Of a stretch of 64,000 nucleotides of DNA, positions 17,231 through 28,349 are shown piece by piece. The stretch spans positions 744,001 to 808,000 of the forward strand of contig DFNX01000016.1 of the NCBI GenBank assembly GCA_002376235.1, read 5' to 3'. Source of the stretch: Neorhizobium sp. UBA3556. GTDB lineage: Bacteria > Pseudomonadota > Alphaproteobacteria > Rhizobiales > Rhizobiaceae. The notes below the pieces were generated by a model that saw nothing but the letters and a program-made list of their open reading frames with translations, was not told the origin of the DNA and ran no database searches. Position 1 is the first letter of the stretch. Every line of letters begins with the position of its first letter. A program made the translations under genes and the position numbers.

Positions 17231-17338
17231 TTAGAGCGTGACACGCAAAAGTATGCCGCAGTTTTGCGCAAAGACATGTGCAAAAACAAAGACCTAAAGC
17301 GTGAAGTGCAAATCCAAAGGATCGCGACACGCTTTAGA
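17231..17338. repeat. Rhizobial intergenic palindromic repeat (RIME-like)
   Basis: About 108 nt bounded by TTAGAGCGTGACACGC-type and GCGACACGCTTTAGA-type ends in inverted orientation, with an internal TTTTGCGCAAA palindrome and a second CTAAAGCGTGAAGTGC unit. This matches the widespread GCGTG(T)CACGC intergenic element style of Rhizobium genomes. It lies between two convergent genes. Confidence 0.65.
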
Positions 17339-17356
17339 CACCCCTTGCATGATATG

Positions 17357-17390
17357 AAAGAAGCCGGCCAGAAAACTGGCCGGCTTCTTT
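17357..17390. terminator. Bidirectional rho-independent terminator
   Basis: Perfect 15-bp arms (17357-17371, 17376-17390) with an AAAA loop, ending in TTT on both strands, between the convergent small secreted protein and SIMPL genes. Confidence 0.85.
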
Positions 17391-17416
17391 GGTTTCGATC
17401 CTGAGCAACAGAAATC

Positions 17417-18163
17417 CTATTGCTGCAGGGAGAACGTCACATTGACGGTCACCGAATAAGTGCTCTCGCCGGCAGCAACCGGAACGGAATCCGCGGCCAT
17501 TTCCTTCGCCATTGCCATGCGCACCATCGGCTGGGCCATCGGACGAACAGAGTTTTCACTCATCTCGATGATCCGGCCAAGCTTGACGCCGGCTGCTTCC
17601 GTCAACGTATTCGCCTTGGAAAGCGCCTGGGCAACGGCTTTCTTGCGGGCTTCCGTCAGTGCTGCTTCCGGATTGTCGTTGGAAAAGCTGATCTGTCCGC
17701 CTTCATTGACGCCGAGCTTGACCGATTGATCGAGAAGCGCCCCGAGTTTCGAGAGATCGCGCACCCGCACGGTCAATGCATTGCTGACCTGGTAACCAAC
17801 GATCTTGCCGGGTTCCGCATTCCCATCCTTGTTTTCCACCTGCTCATGACGCGGAAAGATCTGGAACTGGCTCGTCTGGATATCCCGTTCCTCGACGCCG
17901 CGTTCGCGAAGCGCGCCGACGACATTGCGCATGGCGGCATTATTGGCCGTCAGTGCAGCCTCCGCCGTTTCCGCCTGCTGCAGCACCGTCAGGGACAGGA
18001 TCGCCATATCCGGGACGACAGACACTTCCCCCTCCCCGGATACGTTGATCTGGGCTTCCCGCGGCGGCTGGTTTTCCTGAGCCAGAACACTGCTGGACAA
18101 GGGACCGGCAAGCACCATCGGCATCAGGAGTGCTGCGTAGGCGAAATGGGTGATAGGCTTCAT
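17417..18163 (-). CDS. SIMPL (DUF541) domain periplasmic protein, YggE-like
   Basis: 248 aa from the ATG at 18163, chosen for its AAGGA site and because the Sec signal peptide (AALLMPMVLAGPLSSSVLAQ) then starts correctly. The SIMPL domain spans about residues 37-245 with the INVSGEGEVSVVPDMA entry strand, repeated VxxALxxxGVEERDIQT and KKAVAQALSKA helices. E. coli YggE lowers oxidative damage and forms ring-shaped oligomers; the role here is inferred. No operon partner is evident. Confidence 0.87.
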   Translation of the reverse strand: MKPITHFAYAALLMPMVLAGPLSSSVLAQENQPPREAQINVSGEGEVSVVPDMAILSLTVLQQAETAEAALTANNAAMRNVVGALRERGVEERDIQTSQFQIFPRHEQVENKDGNAEPGKIVGYQVSNALTVRVRDLSKLGALLDQSVKLGVNEGGQISFSNDNPEAALTEARKKAVAQALSKANTLTEAAGVKLGRIIEMSENSVRPMAQPMVRMAMAKEMAADSVPVAAGESTYSVTVNVTFSLQQ

Positions 18164-18378
18164 CGGTTTTTCCTTGTTCATAATATCTAGGGCCACCTTC
18201 CCACCAGATTGCCACTCGGACAATGCGAAGAGAAAGCGGTTTTCTGGCAATACCGAACCCTACCTGCAGCTTCATTGTGAAGCTATTGCGGCAACAGCTT
18301 GTTACGCGTGTAGAATTGGGTTAGAGCGGGCATCAAGGTGCGACGAACCATTGCGTCACACCGCTGCCGTAACTGGCA

Positions 18379-18454
18379 GGGCCTGTAGCTCAATGGTTAG
18401 AGCCGGCGGCTCATAACCGCTTGGTTGGGGGTTCGAGTCCCTCCGGGCCCACCA
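18379..18454 (+). tRNA. tRNA with CAU anticodon, probably tRNA-Ile2 (lysidine type)
   Basis: 76 nt with encoded CCA. It has a 7-bp acceptor stem (GGGCCTG/CGGGCCC), the D-arm AGCTCAATGGTTAGAGC, the anticodon loop CTCATAA closed by GGCGG/CCGCT, and a T-arm with GTTCGAGTC. The anticodon arm and following GCTTGGT resemble E. coli ileX more than elongator or initiator tRNA-Met, so it probably reads AUA after TilS modification. Elongator tRNA-Met remains possible. Confidence 0.9.
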
Positions 18455-18567
18455 TTTCCCATATTCTTCAGCGCCTTAATTTGCGCACGATTGGCACCGC
18501 AGCCATTGACTTGAGCACCATGCATGACACCCTCCTCCGGTTTCAGTCAGTAGGCAGAGGGTTCGGC

Positions 18568-18735
18568 ATGGCAGCAGACGCAACGGCACTCAGCACCGAT
18601 ATCGTGGCGAAGCTCACCGATGCGATTGAAAATCTCGACTCGATCCCCTCGGACGAAATGCTGGTCGTGCTCAGCGAAGCGCTGGATGTGATTCGCGAGC
18701 TGGTTCATATGCTCGATGAGGCGCAGACGCTGTAA
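18568..18735 (+). CDS. Small acidic helical protein, unknown
   Basis: 55 aa predicted from the ATG at 18568 (GAGGG about 7 nt before); an upstream in-frame ATG at 18520 is possible. It is strongly amphipathic and acidic (IVAKLTDAIENLDSIPSDEM, ALDVIRELVHMLDEA), looking like two helices. It starts 113 nt after the tRNA gene. I do not recognise the family. Confidence 0.5.
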   Translation: MAADATALSTDIVAKLTDAIENLDSIPSDEMLVVLSEALDVIRELVHMLDEAQTL

Positions 18736-18743
18736 GTCGCCGG

Positions 18744-20003
18744 TCAGAACTCAGGAAACCGCCTGGCCTTCCATTGGCTGCGCGGCACAGCGCCACCGAC
18801 TTCGAGGCCGAAGGACACCACTTTCGTCGCACCATCGTCAATCTCGCAACGAAACCGCAGGTCATACCACTGCGCGCCGGCACGGAAGGCCGCGCTGCGG
18901 ATATCGAGAACGTTTCCCTTCGGCAGCGAATAGGACGGCAGGATTTCCGGCTGGTAGGCGGGAGAAGCATGCCGCAACTGTTCCCTCAGTTCCGTGGTGC
19001 AGAGCTGGCTCGCCCGCACGCCGCGCGGAATATTGCCCATTGCCGTCGTCGCCGAGGCATCGAACGTATCCGTCTGCGAGAACAGCCGCTTGGCCTCCGT
19101 CATCGGCTTATCCTTCGAGGCTTTATCCTCGACAGGCTTCTTCTCCGCTGGAGGCTTTTCCACCGGCTCGGCCGCAATATCGGCAAGAATGCCCTCGATC
19201 GTGCCATCATCGCTGGTTGCCAGCGGATTGGCGTTGGCCGTTTCGAGAGTAGGCGGCGCAACATCCTGCGGCAAAGCGGGCGCCGCTGTCTCGGCCTCAG
19301 CGCTAGTCTCAGCGGCAGGCTCAGCCTCGCTCGGTTCTGCTTCGCCCGTCTCTTCGGCTTCCTCTGACGGGATTTCGGGATCGCGATCCGCGGCTTTCGC
19401 CACCTCCCCTTCCTCGGCTGCATTGCCGTCGGGAGAGACGCCCGATCCCTTGCTGTCTTCTCCGAACTCGAACACCGGACGAAGAACCGGCAGCGGGCGG
19501 CCGTTCGCCTCCTGCTGTTCGTTGTTTTGGTCAGCACTTTCGGTGGCAGGCTCTGGCTGCTGCTGTGGTGGCGGTTCCGCTGCCTGCTCTTCCGGCGGCG
19601 GCTGTTCTGCCGGTGGTGGCACCTCTTCCGGCGGCGGCTGTTCAGCTTCCGCCTTTTCTTCCGGTGCCGGAGGTGGTGGAGGTGGCTCGGCCTTGGCCTC
19701 TTCAGCGGGCTGTTGTGTCGGCTCCGGCGGCGGTGGTTCCTGCTCTTCCGGCTTCTGTTCTTCCGGCTTCTGCTCCGGCATGGTCAGGTTTAGAGCCTGC
19801 TCCTGTTCCGCAGGCTTCTCCTCGGCCGGCGGCTCTTCCGGCGGCGGTACGATCTCAACAGAAACGCTTTCTTCCTGAGGCGGCTGCATCTCAGCGGCAG
19901 GAAGGCGCACGAAGAGAGCCACCGCAATGATGACATGCAGGGCGACAGAGGCGGCAATGCCTCCATAAAGCTTGTGACGTGGCTTCTGCGATCCTTCCTG
20001 CAT
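18744..20003 (-). CDS. TonB/TolA-like envelope protein with C-terminal DUF930 domain
   Basis: 419 aa from the ATG at 20003 (a TTG at 20048 is an alternative). One N-terminal membrane anchor (about residues 14-34) is followed by about 230 residues dominated by Pro, Glu, Ala and Gln that must form an extended periplasm-spanning rod. A folded DUF930 domain of about 110 residues follows (LCTTELREQLRHASPAY to the C-terminus). It looks like TonB in layout but lacks the TonB C-terminal receptor-binding domain. It is likely an inner-membrane protein reaching through the periplasm; the partner is unknown. The gene lies downstream of rpoD on the same strand, separated by a terminator. Confidence 0.82.
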   Translation of the reverse strand: MQEGSQKPRHKLYGGIAASVALHVIIAVALFVRLPAAEMQPPQEESVSVEIVPPPEEPPAEEKPAEQEQALNLTMPEQKPEEQKPEEQEPPPPEPTQQPAEEAKAEPPPPPPAPEEKAEAEQPPPEEVPPPAEQPPPEEQAAEPPPQQQPEPATESADQNNEQQEANGRPLPVLRPVFEFGEDSKGSGVSPDGNAAEEGEVAKAADRDPEIPSEEAEETGEAEPSEAEPAAETSAEAETAAPALPQDVAPPTLETANANPLATSDDGTIEGILADIAAEPVEKPPAEKKPVEDKASKDKPMTEAKRLFSQTDTFDASATTAMGNIPRGVRASQLCTTELREQLRHASPAYQPEILPSYSLPKGNVLDIRSAAFRAGAQWYDLRFRCEIDDGATKVVSFGLEVGGAVPRSQWKARRFPEF

Positions 20004-20062
20004 TAAACCGATGTAGGACGAAAGAACGGCGGTATGAAGTCCCAGCAACTTACAGCGAACAA

Positions 20063-20094
20063 CAAAAAGCCCGGCAGACTTTCATCTGCCGGGC
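20063..20094 (-). terminator. Rho-independent terminator of rpoD
   Basis: Read on the minus strand: 10-bp perfect stem GCCCGGCAGA/TCTGCCGGGC with a 6-nt loop, followed by TTTTTGTTGTT. It is 36 nt after the rpoD stop. Confidence 0.88.
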
Positions 20095-20129
20095 AATATG
20101 CCGATAATTTGAAGACCGCCTCGCAAGCC

Positions 20130-22190
<2,061 letters not shown>

Positions 22191-22672
22191 GTATTTCGTC
22201 ACTTTCCCTGAACGCCACTGCGCCGCACCAGATGGGCCACGTTTATGGCTGGCGGTTTAAGGCTTCATACCCTAACCGCGAATCACTTGCCCACTCGTAA
22301 CGGAATGACCTTTAATTCCGAATTACCACAGACGACGGTTCTGCACAGAACATACGCCCCGGATTGCCGGTAGTACCGACACAATTGACCCAATCCGCCT
22401 AACTTGCCTTGAAATGGTGATTCCCACAAATTAACGATCCGTCAAGCTTTTCCCCGAGATTTACACCGGAAAATTGGAAAAAGACGCGTTACACCTGCCC
22501 GTGGCAGGCATGTTCACCAGTTTCGTCGAATATGTAGGCAGGCTTTCCCATAAGACAAGGGTTAACCAAAACGCAAGAGGGCTAAACCGCGCGAAAGCAA
22601 AAAACAGAATGAAACGGCAAAACTTCGGCAGTTTCGCATCACATTCTCTAGGCCTCCACAGCCTCCTGACAA
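22191..22672. other. 482-nt dnaG-rpoD intergenic region
   Basis: It must contain the rpoD promoter(s), read on the minus strand. A CTTGAC box occurs on that strand at 22446-22441 but with no convincing -10 at the right spacing. A 69-codon ORF on the plus strand has no coding character. No RNA element was recognised. Confidence 0.5.
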
Positions 22673-24694
22673 TCAGTGGCTGACCGCCGCACCTTTTACC
22701 CGTCCGGAAAGAACGCCAAAGCCATCGATGATTGCTTCCTGCGCCTCAAGCCGGGTAATTTCGTTCTGGATCTCCAGAAGCGCCCTCATGAGAATTTCCC
22801 CGCGCTCCTCCTCATCACCGGTAAGCTCCTCGATTTCGCGCCGCAGTTCCATCTTCTGCAGGCGAAGCTCCTTGTTGCGCGAATGTAGCGCGCGTGTCTG
22901 GCGATAGGCGTGCAACGCATCCTGCGGATCCGCCACCTCCGTCGCCGTCCAGAGCCGGGCGTTGCGGACCTGCTGGGTCATGCCCGCCAAAAGATCGGCA
23001 AAGCCCTCGGCGACCAATCCCTCGCGAACGGCTTCAACAGAAAGCTTCATTCCGAGTTGACCAACGATCGACAGCAGTGATGACCAGAACCGCTGCAGGT
23101 CCTTGTTCTCGAAATCGACAGAGGAAATCTCGTCATATTCATCGAGCAGCAATTGCGGGTGGTTTGCGATCGTCAGCGCCAGTACGGTTTCGCGCAGCGG
23201 AGGCCGGGCCTGAGACGAAAGCTTCAGCATCTGGTTCAGCCTGGCGCTTCCGGCGGTTCCGCTTTCGATCATCGCGCCGGCCACGACCGATCCGCCCTGC
23301 GGCGCTCCGCCGCGTCCGCCCTTGCGCCCCGGTCCAGCATTATTACTGTTACGCTGAAAATTCTGGCGACGGTCGCCACCAGCCCCGCCAGACTGGTTGA
23401 AGAAGGAGCCAAGCCGGCCGCGAATATCCTGCTGATAATGGTAACGCACGCTTTCGTCGCCAATCACCGAGACGATCTGCTTCAGCCGCGCGTCGAGTTC
23501 CGCCCGCCGTTCCGGCGTATCGAAGACAGAGCCTGCGGTCTCGCGCTGCCAGATCATATCGACGAGCGGTCGCGCCTCCGACAGAACCCGGTCGAATGGC
23601 TCCCTGCCCTCGTTCTTCACCAGATCGTCCGGATCCTTGCCATCGGGAAGCAGCGCGAAACTGACAGACTTTCCGGGCTTGATCGCCGGCAAGGCAAGAT
23701 CGGCGGCACGATTGGCCGCACGAATACCCGCACCATCGCCGTCGAAGCAGAGCACCGGCTGCGGCGTCACCTTCCAGAGAAGATCGAGCTGGTTTTCCGT
23801 CAGCGCCGTGCCGAGCGGTGCAACGGCATTTTCGACGCCCGCCTGATAAAGCGCGATGACGTCCATATAGCCTTCGACGGCGATCAGCGTGCCGCTCTGC
23901 TTCCGGTCACCGAGAGCCTGCGCTGCCCGCCTTGCACGCGCAAAATTGTAGAGCACCTGCCCCTTGTGAAAGAGTTCGGTATCCGGCGAGTTCATGTATT
24001 TCGCCATCGCGTCCGCCGCCATCGCGCGGCCGCCGAAGGCGATCACCTTTTCGCGCGACGACAGGATCGGGAACATGATGCGATCGCGGAAATAATCGTA
24101 GGAGACCGGAATATCCGCCCCGTGCCGCACGAGACCGCAAGCCTCGATCTGCTCCTTCGGTACGCCCTTGCCCGCAAGATATTCTTTAAGCGCATTGCGG
24201 CTTTCCGGCGCATAACCCAGACGGAACGTCTCGATCGTTCGCCCCGTCAATCCGCGATCGCGAAGATAGGCCCGCGCCTTGGCGCCATTGGCACTCTGCA
24301 GCTGATCCTGAAAATAGAGCGTCGCCATTTCCATGACGTCCTGCAGCGAGGTGCGCTCCTTCTCGCGCTTCTCCATTTGCGGATCGGGCTGCGGCATGGC
24401 AATGCCGGCAAGATCGGCGATCTGCTGCACGGCTTCCGGGAAATTCAGTCCCTCAAGGTCGGTCAGGAAACGGAAATGGTCACCCGAGACGCCGCAACCG
24501 AAGCAGTGATACCGCCCCTTGCGGTCCTCGCAGTGAAAGCTCGGGCTTTTCTCGCCATGGAACGGGCAGCAGGCCCAATAATCCCCGCGCGACACATTCG
24601 TCTTGCGTCGATCCCACGTCACACGTCTGCCGATCACCGTGGAGATCAGCACGCGGTCGCGTATCTCGTCTAGGAACGTGTTTGAAAAGCGCAT
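22673..24694 (-). CDS. dnaG: DNA primase
   Basis: 673 aa. The N-terminal CHC2 zinc finger has C43, H46, C64 and C67 (CPFHGEKSPSF to YHCFGCG). The TOPRIM catalytic core includes IAVEGYMDVIALYQAG and FDGDGAG. A Gly/Arg/Asn-rich linker precedes the C-terminal DnaB-interaction region. It synthesises the RNA primers for replication. It is followed by rpoD on the same strand and preceded by yqeY, as in many bacteria. Confidence 0.98.
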   Translation of the reverse strand: MRFSNTFLDEIRDRVLISTVIGRRVTWDRRKTNVSRGDYWACCPFHGEKSPSFHCEDRKGRYHCFGCGVSGDHFRFLTDLEGLNFPEAVQQIADLAGIAMPQPDPQMEKREKERTSLQDVMEMATLYFQDQLQSANGAKARAYLRDRGLTGRTIETFRLGYAPESRNALKEYLAGKGVPKEQIEACGLVRHGADIPVSYDYFRDRIMFPILSSREKVIAFGGRAMAADAMAKYMNSPDTELFHKGQVLYNFARARRAAQALGDRKQSGTLIAVEGYMDVIALYQAGVENAVAPLGTALTENQLDLLWKVTPQPVLCFDGDGAGIRAANRAADLALPAIKPGKSVSFALLPDGKDPDDLVKNEGREPFDRVLSEARPLVDMIWQRETAGSVFDTPERRAELDARLKQIVSVIGDESVRYHYQQDIRGRLGSFFNQSGGAGGDRRQNFQRNSNNAGPGRKGGRGGAPQGGSVVAGAMIESGTAGSARLNQMLKLSSQARPPLRETVLALTIANHPQLLLDEYDEISSVDFENKDLQRFWSSLLSIVGQLGMKLSVEAVREGLVAEGFADLLAGMTQQVRNARLWTATEVADPQDALHAYRQTRALHSRNKELRLQKMELRREIEELTGDEEERGEILMRALLEIQNEITRLEAQEAIIDGFGVLSGRVKGAAVSH

Positions 24695-24769
24695 GTCTAC
24701 CCATATAGGCGGAAGTCACGGGCTGCACCACGGCCAAGATGTTTCTTACCCGGTATTCACAGCCCTTTG

Positions 24770-24800
24770 TAAAAACGATTGCGGCGCCCGCGGGCGCCGC
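24770..24800 (-). terminator. Rho-independent terminator of yqeY
   Basis: A 20-nt fully palindromic GC stem (24781-24800) is followed on the minus strand by AATCGTTTTTA, 27 nt after the yqeY stop. It separates yqeY from dnaG transcription. Confidence 0.8.
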
Positions 24801-24826
24801 GATACCTCAACACGGCAGCGCTGACC

Positions 24827-25279
24827 TTAGCTCAACTTCGCCTTGATAACACCGGAAGCCTTGGCGAAATCCATCTGGCCGGCATAACGCTCGCGCAGGA
24901 TGGCCATGACCTTGCCCATGTCCTTCATGCCGGCAGCGCCGATTTCGGCAACAACGGCTGCAACGATCTCGTCGACCTTCTCGTCGGAAAGCTGCTCCGG
25001 CATGAAAGTCTTCAGGATCGCGATTTCTTCGCGTTCCTGCGTAGCAAGTTCGGCGCGTCCCGCATCCTCGTAGATCTTGGCCGACTCTTCGCGCTGCTTT
25101 ACCATCTTCTGCAGGATCTGCAGGATTTCATCATCGCTTGCAGCTTCCTTGCCGACGCCGCGATTGGCGATGTCGCGATCCTTGACCGCGCTCTGGATCA
25201 GGCGAACGGTGGAAAGCCGGCGGCTGTCCTTCGCCTTCATGGCTTCCTTCATGGATTCGGTGAGCTTTTCGCGCATCAT
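24827..25279 (-). CDS. yqeY: GatB/YqeY domain-containing protein
   Basis: 150 aa, a stand-alone copy of the helical tail domain found in GatB of the amidotransferase. Typical sequence is SMKEAMKAKDSRRLSTVRLI at the N-terminus and the FMPEQLSDEKVDEIV middle, with the GKVMAILRERYAGQMD end. It may bind tRNA or assist amidation, unproven. The conserved position upstream of dnaG supports the call. The double ATG start follows GGAGA. Confidence 0.93.
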   Translation of the reverse strand: MMREKLTESMKEAMKAKDSRRLSTVRLIQSAVKDRDIANRGVGKEAASDDEILQILQKMVKQREESAKIYEDAGRAELATQEREEIAILKTFMPEQLSDEKVDEIVAAVVAEIGAAGMKDMGKVMAILRERYAGQMDFAKASGVIKAKLS

Positions 25280-25426
25280 CTGAAGTATTCTCCGTCATGG
25301 CGGGCAGACATGTCCCGCAGCGCCCATATGAGGGCCGTTGAAGGCGGTGATAGATCAGGCGACGGGGCCGATCAATCTTTTCCCGCCGAACTGCGGCTAT
25401 TGAGGGTGATTCTTTAACGGATGACA

Positions 25427-25455
25427 TTGACCGCGCCTTAGCCTTTGTTTATTTT
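25427..25455 (+). promoter_or_regulatory. carA: Candidate housekeeping promoter for carA
   Basis: TTGACC at 25427-25432, a 17-nt spacer, and TATTTT at 25450-25455, giving a leader of about 120 nt to the carA start. The 303-nt gap (25280-25582) to the divergent yqeY gene shows no other recognised element. Confidence 0.5.
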
Positions 25456-25582
25456 CCCGCACCTGCACGACATTTGGATTTGAAGAGCCGCCGGCGATGA
25501 CGCTTGCGCACTTTTCTGCGACAACATGAACCCCTGCAGCCTGTCTTCGCCGAGACGGGAACGATGGGTCAGAAGGATAGAC

Positions 25583-26788
25583 ATGACCGGCTCCGCTCCC
25601 TGGACACCTAAGAAGCCCACCGCCCTCCTCGTTCTCGCGGACGGCACCGTCATCGAAGGCACTGGCATCGGCGCGACCGGCAAGGTCCCGGCAGAAGTCG
25701 TGTTCAACACGGCGCTCACCGGCTACGAGGAAATCCTCACCGACCCGTCCTATCTCGGCCAGATCGTCACCTTCACCTTCCCTCATATCGGCAATATCGG
25801 CACCAATGACGAAGATATCGAAGACCTGACGCCTGCGGCCCGCCGCGGCGCTGTCGGCACGATCTTCAAGGCCGACATCACCGATCCGTCGAACTATCGT
25901 GCAGCAAAACATCTCGACGACTGGCTGAAGAGCCGCGGCATCATCGGCCTGTCCGGCATCGACACCCGCGCGCTGACCGCCTGGATCCGCGAACACGGCG
26001 CACCGAACGCCGTCATCGCCCATGACCCGAATGGCGTCTTCGACATCGAGGCGCTCAAGGCCGAAGCCAAGGCATGGAGCGGTCTTGAAGGTCTCGACCT
26101 CGCCAAGGAAGCCACATCCGGTCAGTCCTCGCAGTGGTCCGAAAAGCCCTGGGTCTGGAACGAAGGCTATAGCGAACTGAAGGCCGAAGACGCAAAGTAC
26201 CACGTCGTCTGCATCGATTACGGCGTCAAGCGCAACATCCTGCGCCTGTTCACCGGTCTGGACTGCAAGGTCACGATCGTCCCGGCCCAGACCTCCGCCG
26301 AAGACATTCTCGCACTTAAGCCCGATGGCATCTTCCTGTCGAACGGCCCGGGCGATCCGGCCGCAACCGGCGAATATGCCGTTCCGGTGATCCAGGAGAT
26401 CATCAAGACCGACATCCCGACCTTCGGCATCTGCCTCGGTCACCAGATGCTGGGTCTCGCGCTCGGTGCCAAGACCGAAAAGATGCATCAGGGCCATCAC
26501 GGCGCCAACCATCCGGTCAAGGACCACACGACGGGCAAGGTGGAAATCGTTTCGATGAACCACGGCTTCGCGGTCGACTCGAAGTCGCTGCCGCAAGGCG
26601 TTGAAGAGACTCACATCTCGCTGTTCGACGGCAGCAATTGCGGCCTGCGCCTCTCCGGCAAGCCGGTCTTCTCCGTCCAGCATCACCCGGAAGCGTCTCC
26701 CGGCCCGCAGGACAGCCACTATCTCTTCCGTCGCTTCATCAATCTGGTGCGCGAAAAGAAGGGCGAAGCGGCTCTCGCCGAACGCTGA
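25583..26788 (+). CDS. carA: Carbamoyl-phosphate synthase small (glutaminase) subunit
   Basis: 401 aa from the ATG at 25583 (AGAAGGA site); codons from 25526 are in frame but give a non-conserved tail. The N-terminal CPSase_sm domain (about 15-150) is followed by a class I glutamine amidotransferase with catalytic Cys in GICLGHQML and the HHPEASPGP His/Glu. It supplies ammonia to CarB for arginine and pyrimidine synthesis. carB is separated by about 9.6 kb here instead of being adjacent, as usual in Rhizobiales. Confidence 0.97.
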   Translation: MTGSAPWTPKKPTALLVLADGTVIEGTGIGATGKVPAEVVFNTALTGYEEILTDPSYLGQIVTFTFPHIGNIGTNDEDIEDLTPAARRGAVGTIFKADITDPSNYRAAKHLDDWLKSRGIIGLSGIDTRALTAWIREHGAPNAVIAHDPNGVFDIEALKAEAKAWSGLEGLDLAKEATSGQSSQWSEKPWVWNEGYSELKAEDAKYHVVCIDYGVKRNILRLFTGLDCKVTIVPAQTSAEDILALKPDGIFLSNGPGDPAATGEYAVPVIQEIIKTDIPTFGICLGHQMLGLALGAKTEKMHQGHHGANHPVKDHTTGKVEIVSMNHGFAVDSKSLPQGVEETHISLFDGSNCGLRLSGKPVFSVQHHPEASPGPQDSHYLFRRFINLVREKKGEAALAER

Positions 26789-26812
26789 TCGTCAGATTTT
26801 GTGATACTTCCG

Positions 26813-26845
26813 AATGGCCCGCTTTCAGCGGGCCATTTCTTTTTG
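26813..26845 (+). terminator. carA terminator overlapping the MATE gene stop
   Basis: 10-bp arms (26813-26822, 26828-26837) around TTTCA, then TCTTTTT. The stop codon of the convergent MATE gene (26825-26827) lies in the loop. Confidence 0.85.
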
Positions 26846-28222
26846 ACGCTTCACCAGCATCCAGAAACGGACGCAAAGAAAGATGGCGGCAGCGGCAAGT
26901 CCCAGCACGAAGCCGAACCAGACCCCCTTACCGCCGAGACCAAGCGGGAAGGCCAGAACGTAGGCACAGACGAAACCGATCGGCCAGTAGGCGATCAGCG
27001 CAAGGATCATTGGCACCTTCGTGTCCTTCAATCCGCGCAGCAGTCCCGCGCCGACAGCCTGCAGGCCATCGACAAGCTGGAATGCCCCGGCGATCACGAT
27101 CAGCGGCGCTGCCAGCGCCAGCACCGCAGCGGCATCGGGCTGCGTCGTATCCAGAAACAGCCCACCCCAGAAGTACGGGAAAGCCGCATAAAGAATACTG
27201 CCGACGATCGCGAAGACGACGCTGACGACCAGGACCGCGATCCCTGCCCGCTTTACCCCGAGGTCATCCCCACGACCATTTGCAAGCCCAACGCGAACGG
27301 TCGCCACCTGCGCCAGCCCCAGCGGGATCATGAAGGCGATAGACGCCAATTGAAGCGCGATGCCATGAGCTGCAAGCTCCAGCTTGCCGATCATCCCCAT
27401 CAGCAGCGATGCGGCGGCAAACAGGCTGGTTTCGGCCAGAATGGTGAAGCTGATCGGCAGGCCGAGCACGAGGACCTCGCGAATGATCGGCCAGTCCGGC
27501 CGCCAGAAACGTACGAAGATCTCGTAAGTCCGCGTCGCCTCATGCATCTGCACATAGGCGATGATGATGATGAAGCCGGTCAGGTTCGCACAGACAGCCG
27601 CAAGCGCTGCACCGTGGATACCAAGCTGAGGTGCGCCGAAATGGCCGAAGATCGTCAGATAGGCCACGACGAAATTCATCGCGAACATGCCGAGCGTGAC
27701 ATAAAGAACGATGCTCCCCTTCTCGAGCCCTGTCACGAAGCTGCGGATGGCGAACAGGCCGAGCGCCGGGAACATGCCCCATTGCGCGATGCGCAGATAG
27801 CTTTGCGCATTGGCCGCTACATCCGGTGCCTGGCCGAGCGCAAGCAGGATCGGCTCGGAAAACCAGAGGATCGGTGCCATCAGGGCGCAATAGGCGATGA
27901 CGACCCAGAGCCCCATGCGAACCGCACGCCGCACCCCCACCTTGTCATGATGGCCGAGCGCCTGCGCAACGAGCGGAATGACGGCGCTGGTAAAGCCTGT
28001 GCCGAAGATGAAGACGATGAAGAACACCTGCGTGGCGATAACCACCGAGGCGAGTTCGGTCGTACCCAGCCAGCCGACAAGAATGACGTCGGTCGTGTGG
28101 ATCGCCATCTGCGCCAACTGCGCGCCGACGAGCGGGATACCCAGGGCAAACGTGGCACGCAGATGCCCGGCCCACGAGCTGTCCCGGCTTTCGATTGCGA
28201 CCGTGTTGAGCGAACTCGACAT
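26825..28222 (-). CDS. MATE family multidrug efflux transporter (NorM-like)
   Basis: 465 aa with 12 predicted helices in two MatE repeats. The start at 28222 has a CGAGGT site; upstream in-frame codons to 28405 overlap the neighbouring MFS gene's 3' end and are rejected. The N-terminal GIPLVGAQLAQMAIHTTDVI and the second-repeat LGLPISFTILAETSLFAAAS are family hallmarks. It is a sodium- or proton-driven exporter of cationic drugs or metabolites. It lies 127 nt downstream of a Tet-like MFS gene on the same strand. Confidence 0.92.
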   Translation of the reverse strand: MSSSLNTVAIESRDSSWAGHLRATFALGIPLVGAQLAQMAIHTTDVILVGWLGTTELASVVIATQVFFIVFIFGTGFTSAVIPLVAQALGHHDKVGVRRAVRMGLWVVIAYCALMAPILWFSEPILLALGQAPDVAANAQSYLRIAQWGMFPALGLFAIRSFVTGLEKGSIVLYVTLGMFAMNFVVAYLTIFGHFGAPQLGIHGAALAAVCANLTGFIIIIAYVQMHEATRTYEIFVRFWRPDWPIIREVLVLGLPISFTILAETSLFAAASLLMGMIGKLELAAHGIALQLASIAFMIPLGLAQVATVRVGLANGRGDDLGVKRAGIAVLVVSVVFAIVGSILYAAFPYFWGGLFLDTTQPDAAAVLALAAPLIVIAGAFQLVDGLQAVGAGLLRGLKDTKVPMILALIAYWPIGFVCAYVLAFPLGLGGKGVWFGFVLGLAAAAIFLCVRFWMLVKRQKEMAR

Positions 28223-28349
28223 TTCAAACCTCGATAAAAGAAAAGGCCGCTTCCAGAAAATGGTCAGCGGCGCAGCACTTTGCCTATAAGGGCGGCAGGT
28301 TTTCCGGGCAAGGTCGGGCGTCCATCCAGCAGTTTTTGTGCGGCTTACT

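Noticed and set aside
23153..24673. 506-codon plus-strand ORF over dnaG
   Set aside because: Antisense shadow; dnaG motifs on the minus strand are decisive.
25397..26719. 440-codon minus-strand ORF over carA
   Set aside because: Antisense shadow of carA with no recognisable domain.
26801..28237. 478-codon plus-strand ORF over the MATE gene
   Set aside because: Asp/Arg/His-rich antisense translation typical of the complement of membrane-protein genes.
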